Shown piece after piece: positions 41,024 through 49,916 of a DNA stretch of 64,000 bases. Both the position numbers and the translations under genes were made by a program. Source of the DNA: Halobacillus naozhouensis (GTDB lineage Bacteria > Bacillota > Bacilli > Bacillales > Halobacillaceae); NCBI RefSeq assembly GCF_029714185.1, contig NZ_CP121671.1, forward strand, positions 806,001 to 870,000, in the 5' to 3' direction. The notes below the pieces were generated by a model, which was given only the letters and a program-made list of their open reading frames with translations, was not told the DNA's origin and did not search any database. Numbering within the stretch: position 1 is the first letter of the stretch; every line of letters starts with the position of its first letter.

Positions 41024-42328
41024 ATGTCTCGTAAACTGAAAGAATTATTCCCGCAAATGTCTAACTTACTTGCCCCAAGCATGGCAAAAGATCATCCGAA
41101 TCTGCCCGTCGTGAAAGAAGAAGGCTGTTATTATTACGGAGAAGACGGCAAAGAATATCTTGATTTTACGTCAGGGATCGCCGTAACCAACGTAGGTCAC
41201 CGCCACCCTAAAGTAGTCCAGGCGATTAAAGACGGAGCGGACCAGCTGACACACGGTCCGTCTGGTGTAATTATGTATGAGTCAATTCTTGAACTTTCCA
41301 AACGGCTGGGGGAGAGATTGCCTGGAAAACTCGATTGTTTCTTTTATGGAAACAGTGGGGCTGAAGCCATTGAAGGTGCTCTTAAATTGGCGCGTCACGT
41401 GACCGGACGTCCCTATGCGGTCTCTTTTACCGGAGGATTCCATGGTCGTTCAATGGGAGCTCTCAGTGTCAGTACATCAAAAAGTAAATATCGCAAATTT
41501 CAGCAGCCGAATGGGCTGACTTATCAAATTCCTTATGCCGAACCTAAGGATGGCGCTGAAGCACAGTGTATCGAGCAGCTGGAAGCAGATTTCGAGCGGC
41601 TGTTTGATCATCAGGTGACCCCGGATGAAGTGGCTTGTGTGATTGTCGAACCGGTGCTTGGCGAAGGCGGATATGTCGTCCCACCTGCTGGCTGGCTGAA
41701 AAAAGTCCGGGAAATTTGTGATGAACACAGCATCCTGTTGATTTTTGATGAAGTGCAGACAGGCTTCGGTCGTACCGGAGAATGGTTCGCAGCCCAGACC
41801 TTTGGGGTCACCCCTGATATCATGGCGATTGCCAAAGGGATCGCAAGCGGAATGCCGCTTAGCGCCACCGTAGCCTCAAAAGAACTTATGGCCGAGTGGC
41901 CGCTCGGCAGCCACGCGACAACATTTGGCGGTAATCCCATCGCCTGTTCGGCCGCACTCGCTACTCTTGACGTTATTGAAGAAGAAGATCTGCTCGACAA
42001 CGCCCGGTCACAAGGAGCCTACGCTATCGAGAAACTGTATGAACTCAAGCAGAAGTATTCATCGATTGGTGGTGTTCGCGGTGTCGGTCTGATGATTGGC
42101 TTCGATATTGTCGACCCGGAAACAGGAGAACCTGACAGTGAAGGGATGATGAATATTCTCAATCTTGCGCTGGAAAAAGGGGTCTTGTTTTACCTTGGAG
42201 GCAAGTATGCAAACGTGATTCGGATGATTCCACCGCTGATTGTGACGAGGAACCAAATTGATCAGGGGTTGCAGGCTTTAGAAGAAGCAGTTATTGCGCA
42301 TGAGAAGGAATTGGTGATGAATAAATAA
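41024..42328 (+). CDS. gabT: Class III aminotransferase, 4-aminobutyrate type
   Basis: About 434 residues of the class III PLP aminotransferases, closest in feel to 4-aminobutyrate aminotransferase: FYGNSGAEAIEGALKLARH, LLIFDEVQTGFGRTGEW, and PLP lysine in IMAIAKGIASGMPLSA. It would convert GABA and 2-oxoglutarate to succinate semialdehyde and glutamate. The ATG at 41024 fits AGGATGG spacing better than the one at 41015. No succinate-semialdehyde dehydrogenase is adjacent; the aldehyde dehydrogenase at 2212 could serve. Second gene of the sigma-54 operon. Confidence 0.88.
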   Translation: MSRKLKELFPQMSNLLAPSMAKDHPNLPVVKEEGCYYYGEDGKEYLDFTSGIAVTNVGHRHPKVVQAIKDGADQLTHGPSGVIMYESILELSKRLGERLPGKLDCFFYGNSGAEAIEGALKLARHVTGRPYAVSFTGGFHGRSMGALSVSTSKSKYRKFQQPNGLTYQIPYAEPKDGAEAQCIEQLEADFERLFDHQVTPDEVACVIVEPVLGEGGYVVPPAGWLKKVREICDEHSILLIFDEVQTGFGRTGEWFAAQTFGVTPDIMAIAKGIASGMPLSATVASKELMAEWPLGSHATTFGGNPIACSAALATLDVIEEEDLLDNARSQGAYAIEKLYELKQKYSSIGGVRGVGLMIGFDIVDPETGEPDSEGMMNILNLALEKGVLFYLGGKYANVIRMIPPLIVTRNQIDQGLQALEEAVIAHEKELVMNK

Positions 42329-42415
42329 AGTAGGGATGGGAAGACCTTGTATATGTGTTAGGGAGGAAAAAGTTTCTTCGCTACTTGTAAATAGTTTAGA
42401 TTATAATACCTTCGG

Positions 42416-42447
42416 AAAGCAGCTCAGGAATCCCCTGAGCTGCTTTT
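42416..42447 (+). terminator. Terminator of the sigma-54 operon
   Basis: AAAGCAGCTCAGG and CCTGAGCTGCTTTT stem with 5-base loop. Confidence 0.88.
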
Positions 42448-42494
42448 ATCATTTTTCGGACAGAGGAAGGGAACAAAGTATTTATATATTAGAT

Positions 42495-43889
42495 TTATAA
42501 ACGCGTCTTTTTCTGATGGACTAGCTTGTAAGGATTAAGAATTTCTTTCTCATCTAAAGCTAACTTGATTTTTTCCATGACTCGTAACGCTTCGCCATGT
42601 TCTCTTTGCTGGTATTTCATTTTACCAAGACCTACTCCATGTTCACCTGTACAGGTGCCTCCTCTTTGTAGAGCATAGTCAACGATTTGCTCATTTAACT
42701 GTTCAGCTTTATTCACTTCATCTGGGTCATCCATATCCATCATAAGCAGAATGTGATAGTTTCCATCACCGACGTGACCAGTAATTCCGCCGTTAAGCTC
42801 GAGCTCATTCACTTTTTCTCTGGCGTGCTCAATCGCACCTGCAAGCTCAGAGATTGGAACACAAACATCTGTTACCATTAACTTTTTACCTGGATTTCCA
42901 TGTACATAAGCATAAGCGAGGTTGTGTCTTGCTTCCCATAGACGGTTCCTCGCTGCATTATCTTTTTCAAAAAGAATCTCTTCACACTGATGGTCGGCAA
43001 CGATTTCTTTCGTGAATTCTACGTCATAATTAAGCCCTGCTTCGTTTCCGTGAAATTCTAAAAATAAAGTAGGCTGCTCCTGATAACGCGTTTCACTAAA
43101 CATGTTCACTTGCTTCATGGAGGGCTCATCGACAAGCTCCACTCTGGCAATCGGCACACCAGCCTGCAAAATGGATACGACTGCTTCCACTGCATTATTT
43201 ACACTCGGAAAGGAAGCTCTCGCTGCAACAATATGCTCAGGAATTCCGTACACTTTGAACGTTAATTCTGTAATGCAGCCTAACGTCCCCTCTGAACCTA
43301 CAAAGAGACTATTTAAGTTGTAACCTGAGGAAGATTTTTGTGCCAGGCTGCCCGTATGAATGATTTCCCCATCAGCGAGAACGACCTCTAAATCACGCAC
43401 TTGATCTCGCATCACACCATATTTTACGGACGTTGTACCACTGGCGTTGGTAGCAGCCATACCGCCTAACGTAGCATCCGCACCCGGATCAACGGTGAAG
43501 AAAAGTCCGTATTTCTTTAGTTCTTTATTCAATTGTGAACGCGTGACGCCTGGCTGCACCTTGACTAGGAAATCCTTTTCCCGAACCTCAATTACTTTAT
43601 TCATTTGCGAAAAGTCTATCGTAATTCCATGATCATAAGGAATCACATGCCCCTCTAAACTAGTTCCTAAACCATAAGGAGTGATAGGGGTTTGATAGGC
43701 ATTTGCAACCTTCACAATTGCGCTTACTTCGTCAGTACTCTCTGGAAACACAACTAGATCTGGTGGACTGGCTTTATGATAGGATTCGTCATGACTATGT
43801 TGTTCGATTTGGGTTTCATTTTTTGAAACTTGATGCTCTTGTAAAAATGTTCTTAATTCCTCGTATAAGTTACTCTCTGTTAGGTTCAT
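42495..43889 (-). CDS. FAD-linked oxidase of the GlcD/D-lactate dehydrogenase type
   Basis: 464 residues: N-terminal FAD-binding PCMH domain (TPYGLGTSLEGHVIP, DPGADATLGGMAATNASGTT, GSEGTLGCITELTFKV) and C-terminal FAD-oxidase domain with GGITGHVGDGNYH and GGTCTGEHGVGLGK. It oxidises a 2-hydroxy acid such as D-lactate or glycolate. There is no GlcE/GlcF partner nearby, so it resembles stand-alone D-lactate dehydrogenases. Divergent from an RraA-like gene, with 283 bases between start codons. Confidence 0.92.
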   Translation of the reverse strand: MNLTESNLYEELRTFLQEHQVSKNETQIEQHSHDESYHKASPPDLVVFPESTDEVSAIVKVANAYQTPITPYGLGTSLEGHVIPYDHGITIDFSQMNKVIEVREKDFLVKVQPGVTRSQLNKELKKYGLFFTVDPGADATLGGMAATNASGTTSVKYGVMRDQVRDLEVVLADGEIIHTGSLAQKSSSGYNLNSLFVGSEGTLGCITELTFKVYGIPEHIVAARASFPSVNNAVEAVVSILQAGVPIARVELVDEPSMKQVNMFSETRYQEQPTLFLEFHGNEAGLNYDVEFTKEIVADHQCEEILFEKDNAARNRLWEARHNLAYAYVHGNPGKKLMVTDVCVPISELAGAIEHAREKVNELELNGGITGHVGDGNYHILLMMDMDDPDEVNKAEQLNEQIVDYALQRGGTCTGEHGVGLGKMKYQQREHGEALRVMEKIKLALDEKEILNPYKLVHQKKTRL

Positions 43890-44172
43890 TTGAAGTCCCC
43901 TTTTAAAAGTTTGGTGGTAGTTGACTTATTTAAATAGGTTATTTGATATAAATTATACTAAATAGTCTAAATATTACAATGAGTGTGGAGTGACCAAATA
44001 GACGTTTAGCATTTGTCTCATCCCTTTTGAAGGCGAGTCAATTTATCCGTGATGCTATTATCAACACCTTGATATTAAACATCTAGTTATGTATAACAAA
44101 GTTGAATATAATTAATTGTAATAATACAATTATACAAACAATAAAAATGAATGATTGGAGGAATGAATTTAA

Positions 44173-44652
44173 ATGAGCATTCAAACTGCAGATATTTGCG
44201 ATACTCACCGCGAAAAGGTGCAAGTAGCGGAATCGGTGTTTAAACAATTCGGGAAGGTAAAATCCTTTTCAGGGTCTATTCATACCGTTAAGGTTTACGA
44301 GGATAATGTACTAGTTAAAAAAGCATTGCAAAGCATACCTGAAGGAAGTGTATTAGTTGTTGACGGAGGCGGCTCCCGTAAGTGTGCACTTCTCGGTGAC
44401 AACTTGGCAGATATAGCAGTTACTCGAAAACTATCTGGTATTGTTGTTTATGGGTGCATAAGGGATAGCGCACAGATTAATGAAATGGACATAGGGGTTT
44501 TTGCCATAGGTACTAACCCATTAAAAAGCAATAAACAAGGAAAAGGCCAAGAAAATATTCCTGTACAATTCGCAGGAGTAAACATAGAACCTGGTTTTCA
44601 TCTGTATGCAGATGAAGATGGGATATTGATTTCTGAAGATCAATTATTGTAG
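44173..44652 (+). CDS. RraA-family protein (HMG/CHA aldolase fold)
   Basis: 159 residues with RraA-family motifs: MSIQTADICDTHREK, VLVVDGGGSRKCALLGDNLA, GIVVYGCIRDSAQI, and IGTNPLKSNKQGKGQ. Relatives include the RNase E inhibitor RraA and class II 4-hydroxy-4-methyl-2-oxoglutarate/oxaloacetate aldolase-decarboxylases, which share the G-x-x-RD metal/substrate motif seen here. In a Gram-positive without a classical RNase E, an aldolase or decarboxylase role is more likely. Preceded by TTGGAGG and ended by a terminator at 44731. Confidence 0.88.
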   Translation: MSIQTADICDTHREKVQVAESVFKQFGKVKSFSGSIHTVKVYEDNVLVKKALQSIPEGSVLVVDGGGSRKCALLGDNLADIAVTRKLSGIVVYGCIRDSAQINEMDIGVFAIGTNPLKSNKQGKGQENIPVQFAGVNIEPGFHLYADEDGILISEDQLL

Positions 44653-44730
44653 GAGACCGGTGAGAGGTAAGACACAGAAGGAAAGTGAGAATGAAACTCG
44701 ACATGTAAAAGGAATAGGTGAATGGTCATC

Positions 44731-44772
44731 AGTCCTCAAGGAGTTTTCGATAACTCCTTGGGGACTTTTTTT
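44731..44772 (+). terminator. Terminator of the RraA-like gene
   Basis: AGTCCTCAAGGAGTT and AACTCCTTGGGGACT stem with a 6-base loop, then T run. Confidence 0.9.
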
Positions 44773-44798
44773 ACGAAACAACTAAGTATTTATACTTT

Positions 44799-44924
44799 GC
44801 ACATTTGTGCTTTCCTTGCACAATCTTCTCTAATTTCCGACAAACCTATTGACCACCCCAGCACATGTCCTATAGTATAAAACTCAACAAATGCACATTA
44901 TTTACACTAGTTGCACAAATGTGC
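44799..44924. promoter_or_regulatory. Promoter of the sorbitol operon between two GCACAAATGTGC operators
   Basis: GCACATTTGTGC (44799-44810) and its reverse complement GCACAAATGTGC (44913-44924) flank a promoter TTGACC (44849-44854), 16-base spacer, TATAGT (44871-44876). Sites 114 bases apart, one upstream and one downstream of the start site, suggest DNA looping by the tetrameric SorC-type regulator. Confidence 0.7.
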
Positions 44925-44944
44925 GAAAAGGGAGGGGGAGACAA

Positions 44945-45919
44945 ATGGATTGGAATGAAGAAAGACGTTTGATTAAAGTCGCCAAGATGTATTACAAGGA
45001 CCAACTTACTCAGAGTGAGATCGCTAAAAGTCTGGGCATCTATCGAACAACCATTACGAGATTGCTTCAAAAAGCGCGAGAGGAAGGAATTGTTCAGGTC
45101 AATATTAAAGGAGAATATTCCGAACAGGTTGATTTAGAGGATCAATTATTAAAGCGCTTTAACATTAAGGAAGCTGTCGTCATTCCTTCATCACCAGAAC
45201 AGACCGAGAGGGAGAGAAAGACGGATCTTGGTAAAGCTGCGGTCAATTTTTTGAACACGACGATAAGAGATGGTGATACTGTCGGCTTTGCTTGGGGAAG
45301 TACGCTTGGAAGCATGGTGGATGCGTTGGAGCGGTACAAAAAAAGGGAAGCGGATTTTGTTCCTTTAGTTGGCGGACCTGGAAAGATGCCTGTTGATCAT
45401 CATGTGAACACAATTGTTTATAACCAGGCCAAGGCATTTGGGGGTCAAGCTCATTTTATTGATTCGGCAGCGATTGTTCCATCTACGCAATCTAAAAATG
45501 AAATTTTTGAATCCGCTTACTTCCAGGATGTGTTGGAGCTATGGAATAAACTTACCGTCGCTGTGGTCGGAATCGGCACTCAGCTAAGCTCATCCAATAT
45601 GATTTTCTCAGGATTCTTAGGGGAGGAAGATTATAAGAGTTTAGAGAGTCAAGGGGCGATAGGTGACATTTGTTCAAGGTTTTACGACGTGAAAGGAAAG
45701 CCTGTTGATGGGAATGTCGGTGATCGTACGGTAGCCATTGAACTGGATCGGTTAAAAGAAATAGATTACTCAATTGGAGTGGCAGAGTCTGTTGAGAAGA
45801 CAGCCTCAATCGTCGGAGCCTTAAGGGGAAATTATATTACCCACCTGCTGACAAATGATCAGACAGCGAGATCCATACTTGAATTTGTTGACGATGAAGA
45901 AGGAGGGGGTCTTACATGA
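44945..45919 (+). CDS. SorC/DeoR-type sugar-binding transcriptional regulator of the sorbitol operon
   Basis: 324 residues: N-terminal helix-turn-helix (YYKDQLTQSEIAKSLGIYRT, TITRLLQKAREEGIV) and C-terminal sugar-phosphate-binding SorC domain (VGFAWGSTLGSMVDAL, VVGIGTQLSSSNMI, GNVGDRTVAIELDRLKEI). Start at 44945 follows GGAGGGGG. First gene of the sorbitol operon and overlapping gutM by 4 bases. Sorbitol-6-phosphate or fructose-6-phosphate is the likely effector. Confidence 0.93.
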   Translation: MDWNEERRLIKVAKMYYKDQLTQSEIAKSLGIYRTTITRLLQKAREEGIVQVNIKGEYSEQVDLEDQLLKRFNIKEAVVIPSSPEQTERERKTDLGKAAVNFLNTTIRDGDTVGFAWGSTLGSMVDALERYKKREADFVPLVGGPGKMPVDHHVNTIVYNQAKAFGGQAHFIDSAAIVPSTQSKNEIFESAYFQDVLELWNKLTVAVVGIGTQLSSSNMIFSGFLGEEDYKSLESQGAIGDICSRFYDVKGKPVDGNVGDRTVAIELDRLKEIDYSIGVAESVEKTASIVGALRGNYITHLLTNDQTARSILEFVDDEEGGGLT

Positions 45920-46362
45920 TCATTACTCTACTGGTGACGATAGCGGCCATGTTTCTAATTCAAACACTTCTAGGGATGGGGCAAGTCAAAAACTTCAATA
46001 AATATTATTCAGAAATGAGAAAAGAAGGCAAAGTCTCTATTGGACGATCCAAAGGTTTGATAAGGACCGGGGTTGTTCTATTAATCTCCATTGACCAGAA
46101 GGCAAGAATCAAAAAGGTTAAAAGGATGCAGGGGCTTACCGTCTTTACAAGATTTAAGGATTTAAACGGACTTGAAGGACAGCATTTATTAAAGATAGAT
46201 GAGCAATCATTAAACCAATTTGATCGGTTTACCGTTAAAGCGATTATTGATGCGCAACATGTCTACAGGATTGTTCAAGCTGGGGGAGAACCTCCTAAAC
46301 CGAAGAGTCCCTTGCAATCCGTACTACAGGTATTTAAAAGAAAAGAAGAGGTGAATAGCTAA
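45916..46362 (+). CDS. gutM: Glucitol operon activator protein GutM
   Basis: 148 residues: an N-terminal membrane helix (MIITLLVTIAAMFLIQTLLG), then GQVKNFNKYYSEMRKEGKVS and GRSKGLIRTGVVLLISID, typical of GutM. It assists expression of glucitol PTS genes in enteric bacteria. Translationally coupled on both sides (overlap with the regulator and with srlA). Confidence 0.9.
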   Translation: MIITLLVTIAAMFLIQTLLGMGQVKNFNKYYSEMRKEGKVSIGRSKGLIRTGVVLLISIDQKARIKKVKRMQGLTVFTRFKDLNGLEGQHLLKIDEQSLNQFDRFTVKAIIDAQHVYRIVQAGGEPPKPKSPLQSVLQVFKRKEEVNS

Positions 46363-46922
46363 TGGATTTTCTAGTAAAGGCAGCCGAAGCGTTTATAGGA
46401 CTGTTTGAAAGAGGAGCCGAGACATTTACCGGATTTGTTACCGGGATCATTCCGTTATTGATCATGTTACTAGTTGCAATGAATGCACTTGTGCACTTAG
46501 TTGGGCAAGATAAAGTGGAAAAGCTAGCAAGGAAATCTTCAGGCAATATCTTTACTCGTTATTTAGTATTACCCAATGTAGGGACGTTTTTTCTATTGAA
46601 CCCAATGACTCTATCACTTGGAAGGTTTTTACCTGAAAAATATAAACCTGGCTATTATGCGTCAGCCAGTTATTCCTGTCATTCAATGAATGGGTTGTTC
46701 CCCCATGTAAACCCAGCAGAACTGTTTGTGTTTCTGGGTGTAGCAGCTGGTATTGAACAACTCGGTTTTTCTACGGCTGAATTTGCCCTTCGTTATTTCT
46801 TAGTAGGTATGGTTATGAATATGTTCCGAGGCTGGGTAACAGATTTTTGTGTGAGTTATGTAGAAAAACAACAAAAGGTGAATCTGCCTACTACGATGAA
46901 GGGAGAAGGGACGAGTGTCTAA
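46362..46922 (+). CDS. srlA: Sorbitol PTS EIIC component
   Basis: 186 residues, membrane protein with the glucitol EIIC2-type sequence: AFIGLFERGAETFTGFVTGI at the N-terminus, RYLVLPNVGTFFLLNPMTLS, YYASASYSCHSMNGLFPHVN. It forms the sorbitol channel with SrlE. Its start overlaps the gutM stop (TAATG) and its end overlaps srlE. Confidence 0.95.
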   Translation: MDFLVKAAEAFIGLFERGAETFTGFVTGIIPLLIMLLVAMNALVHLVGQDKVEKLARKSSGNIFTRYLVLPNVGTFFLLNPMTLSLGRFLPEKYKPGYYASASYSCHSMNGLFPHVNPAELFVFLGVAAGIEQLGFSTAEFALRYFLVGMVMNMFRGWVTDFCVSYVEKQQKVNLPTTMKGEGTSV

Positions 46923-47934
46923 TCATACTGTGCTATACAATACGGTGATTATTGAAAAAGGACCAGGAGGATTTGGAGGACCATTAGAAATCACACCAAC
47001 AGAAAAGAAAAATAAAATTGTCAACATTACGGGCGGACCGATCTCTTCTGTGGCAGAGCGGATAGCTGAAATCACAGGAGCGGAAATAGTAAATGGCTTT
47101 AAAACGAGTGTTCCTGAAGATGAAATGGCCTGTGTCATTATCGACTGTGGCGGGACATTACGAGCAGGTTTATATCCAAAGAAACAAATCCCTACCATTA
47201 ATATCATGTCTACTGGTCCGAGTGGCCCGTTGGCCGAATTTATCAAAGAAGATATTTATGTGTCTGGTGTAAAATCGGAACAGCTTCAACATGCTGATGA
47301 AAAGAGTGAATCGGTAACTGAAGAGAAAGAAAGGGAACAAGAGGATTTAGAAGAAGCGGCTCAAGAAAAGTATGACACTTCGAAAAAAGTAAGTGAGCAA
47401 TCTTCTGAGAATTTGATGACAAAAATCGGAATGATGATGGGAAATGTAGTCGGCGTCTTTTATCAAGCCGGACGTGAAACGATTGATACCGTTCTGAAAA
47501 CGATTTTACCGTTTATGGCGTTTGTTGCGATGTTAATCGGTTTAATTCTTGAGACGGGGATTGGCGACCTTTTTGCTAACTTCCTATCCCCATTAGCCGG
47601 AAGTATCTGGGGACTGCTGTTACTATCAGCTATTGTATCTTTCCCGCTGCTATCTCCTTTCTTGGGGCCAGGAGCAGTTATTGCCCAGGTAATAGGAACG
47701 TTGATTGGTGTAGAAATCGGAAGAGGAAATATCCCTCCACAGTTTGCCTTACCGGCGGTGTTTGCCATCAACTCGCAAGCTGCTGCAGACTTCGTACCGG
47801 TTGGTTTAGGGCTGGCTGAAGCGGAGCCACAAACGGTTGAGGTAGGTGTTCCAGCTGTCTTATATGGAAGGTTCTTAACCGGAGCACCCACTGTTTTTGT
47901 AGCATGGCTGGCCAGCTTCGGCATGTATGAATAA
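46915..47934 (+). CDS. srlE: Sorbitol PTS EIIB(C) component
   Basis: 339 residues: IIB domain (residues 1 to about 115) with the likely phosphorylated Cys in MACVIIDCGGTLRAG, a Glu/Lys-rich linker (about 120-160), then membrane helices with FPLLSPFLGPGAVIAQVIGT and FALPAVFAINSQAAADFVPV. GTG start overlapping the end of srlA. Phosphate goes from SrlB to this cysteine to sorbitol. Confidence 0.95.
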   Translation: MSNHTVLYNTVIIEKGPGGFGGPLEITPTEKKNKIVNITGGPISSVAERIAEITGAEIVNGFKTSVPEDEMACVIIDCGGTLRAGLYPKKQIPTINIMSTGPSGPLAEFIKEDIYVSGVKSEQLQHADEKSESVTEEKEREQEDLEEAAQEKYDTSKKVSEQSSENLMTKIGMMMGNVVGVFYQAGRETIDTVLKTILPFMAFVAMLIGLILETGIGDLFANFLSPLAGSIWGLLLLSAIVSFPLLSPFLGPGAVIAQVIGTLIGVEIGRGNIPPQFALPAVFAINSQAAADFVPVGLGLAEAEPQTVEVGVPAVLYGRFLTGAPTVFVAWLASFGMYE

Positions 47935-47952
47935 TTAAAGGAGTGTATTACC

Positions 47953-48318
47953 ATGAGTCATATTTATCACACGAAAGTTACACAACTCGGACCTTTAGCG
48001 AATGAATTCATTAGTGAAAAAATCATTATCCTCTTTAAAGGAGATGCACCAGCTGAACTAGCTGAGTACTGTGTACTTCATAAAGAAAATCAATTAGAAG
48101 ACCAAATCAAAGCGAATGATATTTTTAAAATCAATGATCGAGAATATGAAATTACTGGTGTAGGAGAAGCCGTTTATAAAAACCTCAATCAATTAGGTCA
48201 TATCACACTTAAATTTGATGGGAATACAACACCGGACTTGCCTGGAACTCTTTCACTAGAAGACAAAGAGGTTCCTGAAATCCATGAGGGCGATATTTTA
48301 GAAATTATTCGAAACTAA
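47953..48318 (+). CDS. srlB: Sorbitol PTS EIIA component
   Basis: 121 residues of the glucitol EIIA family: YHTKVTQLGPLANEFISEKI, LFKGDAPAELAEYCVLHKEN with the likely phosphorylated His near residue 43, and GHITLKFDGNTTPDLPGTLS. AAAGGAG precedes the ATG. Confidence 0.95.
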   Translation: MSHIYHTKVTQLGPLANEFISEKIIILFKGDAPAELAEYCVLHKENQLEDQIKANDIFKINDREYEITGVGEAVYKNLNQLGHITLKFDGNTTPDLPGTLSLEDKEVPEIHEGDILEIIRN

Positions 48319-48336
48319 TTTTGGAGGGTCATATCT

Positions 48337-49122
48337 ATGTCTAATAATCAAGATCAAGTAGCCATTGTTGCAGGAGGAGCCCAAAACCTTGGAGAACATT
48401 TAAGTTATCGGTTAGCTAAAGAGGGGTATAAGGTTGTCGTAGCAGATCTGAATTTTGATAATGCCAGTCAGGTAGCTGAAACGATTATGCAGGATTATGA
48501 TACGGATGCACTCGCAGTTGAAGTGGATGTTGCCAATGAAGAAAAGGTAACGGCCATGGTAGAGCAAGTGAGGGAACGTTTTGATAGAATTGATGTGCTA
48601 GTATTTAATGCTGGGGTAGCCAAAAGTACAAAGATTACTAGCTTTGAATTAGCGGATTGGCAGTCTATGGTTAACGTTAATTTAACAGGGTATTTCTTGT
48701 GTGCAAGAGAAGTGGCTAAAGTAATGGTTGAACAAGGATCGGGTAATATCATCCAAATTAACTCCAAATCAGGAAAAGTGGGGAGCAAGCACAATGCTGG
48801 ATATTCTTCCTCTAAGTTCGGCGGCGTTGGTTTAACGCAAAGTCTTGCCCTGGATTTGGCCGAACATGGAGTGAGAGTCAATAGTATTATGCCAGGAAAC
48901 TTGCTTAAGTCACCTATGTTCCAAAGCTTAATCCCTTCTTACGCGAAGAAACTGGGAATTGCAGAAGACGAAGTGGAGAAGGTTTACGAAGAGAAAGTTC
49001 CAATGAAGCGAGGGTGCTCCTATGAGGATGTGGCCAATGCAGTCGTTTTCTATGCATCTGATCAAGCAGCTTATATGACTGGACAGTCTATTAACGTAAC
49101 GGGCGGACAGGTCATGCATTAA
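48337..49122 (+). CDS. srlD: Sorbitol-6-phosphate 2-dehydrogenase
   Basis: 261 residues, SDR family: VAGGAQNLGEHLSYRLAKEG, FNAGVAKSTKI, INSKSGKVGSKHNAGYSSSK (catalytic Ser and YxxxK) and a long substrate loop after MPGNLLKSPMFQS as in SrlD. Converts sorbitol-6-phosphate to fructose-6-phosphate with NAD. Follows srlB by 18 bases with TTGGAGG. Confidence 0.94.
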   Translation: MSNNQDQVAIVAGGAQNLGEHLSYRLAKEGYKVVVADLNFDNASQVAETIMQDYDTDALAVEVDVANEEKVTAMVEQVRERFDRIDVLVFNAGVAKSTKITSFELADWQSMVNVNLTGYFLCAREVAKVMVEQGSGNIIQINSKSGKVGSKHNAGYSSSKFGGVGLTQSLALDLAEHGVRVNSIMPGNLLKSPMFQSLIPSYAKKLGIAEDEVEKVYEEKVPMKRGCSYEDVANAVVFYASDQAAYMTGQSINVTGGQVMH

Positions 49123-49144
49123 TTTTGAATAAAATAGTGATATT

Positions 49145-49176
49145 TGTTCCCCGGTGTAGACATGCAGCGGGGAACA
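49145..49176 (+). other. Intercistronic hairpin between srlD and transaldolase-like gene
   Basis: TGTTCCCC and GGGGAACA enclose 16 bases. There is no T run, so it is probably an mRNA-stability or processing element rather than a terminator. Confidence 0.5.
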
Positions 49177-49202
49177 GGTTTCTATCAGAAAGGAGTCAAA
49201 TG

Positions 49203-49856
49203 ATGAAACTACTAGTAGACTCTGCAAATCTTAGCCAAATTAAAAAGCTAAAAAACATCTTTCCAGTGACCGGGGTCACGACAAATCCATCTATTTTAGC
49301 AAAGGAAAGCCTCTTGCCACAGGAGTCTTTAAAGGAGGTTAATCATTTATTGGGTCCTAATGAAGAATTTCATGTGCAAGTTCTTTCTGAAAATGCCATA
49401 GAAATGAAAGAAGAGGCTTACCGTCTTTTGGATAATTACCGTGACTCTTTGTATGTGAAGATTCCAGTATCTGAGCAGGGATATAAGGCGATCGGCATGT
49501 TAAGCAAAGAGGGAGTGAGGGTAACGGCTACTGCTGTTTTCACTGTCCAACAAGGTATCCTTGCATCATTAGCCGGAGCAGATTATATTGCACCCTACGT
49601 AAATCGGATTGATAACCATAATGCTGATGGCATTGAGCTGATTAGCAAGTTGAGTAGCTTTTTTGAAAAAGAGCAGATCGAAACAAAGATCCTTGCTGCA
49701 AGCTTCAAGAATACCAAACAGATAGAAGATGCTCTGCTCCATGGTGCCTACAGTGTAACTGCACCACCAAGTTTGGTACGTGAAATGGGCAGCCATACAG
49801 GTACGAGTGATGCTATCAAAGGTTTTAAAAATGATTACAGCCAGGCGTTTAAATAA
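49203..49856 (+). CDS. Transaldolase-like protein (TalC/fructose-6-phosphate aldolase group)
   Basis: 217 residues, short transaldolase: MKLLVDSANLSQIKKLKNIF, VTGVTTNPSILAKE, YVKIPVSEQGYKAI with the Schiff-base lysine, and ILAASFKNTKQIEDALLHGA. Either transaldolase or fructose-6-phosphate aldolase; the residue choice that separates them cannot be settled here. In a sorbitol operon, F6P cleavage to dihydroxyacetone and glyceraldehyde-3-phosphate is plausible. Start at 49203 fits AAAGGAG spacing. Confidence 0.88.
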   Translation: MKLLVDSANLSQIKKLKNIFPVTGVTTNPSILAKESLLPQESLKEVNHLLGPNEEFHVQVLSENAIEMKEEAYRLLDNYRDSLYVKIPVSEQGYKAIGMLSKEGVRVTATAVFTVQQGILASLAGADYIAPYVNRIDNHNADGIELISKLSSFFEKEQIETKILAASFKNTKQIEDALLHGAYSVTAPPSLVREMGSHTGTSDAIKGFKNDYSQAFK

Positions 49857-49861
49857 GATGA

Positions 49862-49900
49862 CAACCAGGGGTATGCAAATAAGGCATACTCCTTTGGTTG
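49862..49900 (+). other. Intercistronic hairpin before the HAD phosphatase gene
   Basis: CAACCA-GGGGTATGC pairs with GCATAC-TCC-TTTGGTTG across a 7-base loop; the following GTAAGGGAG contains the next ribosome site. Confidence 0.5.
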
Positions 49901-49916
49901 TAAGGGAGTTGCTAAA

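Noticed and set aside
44173..44652. Annotation as RNase E inhibitor RraA
   Set aside because: The fold matches, but Bacillales generally lack RNase E; an aldolase/decarboxylase role is more likely.
47463..47954. 163-codon open frame on the minus strand
   Set aside because: Antisense to srlE, with no ribosome site or family match.
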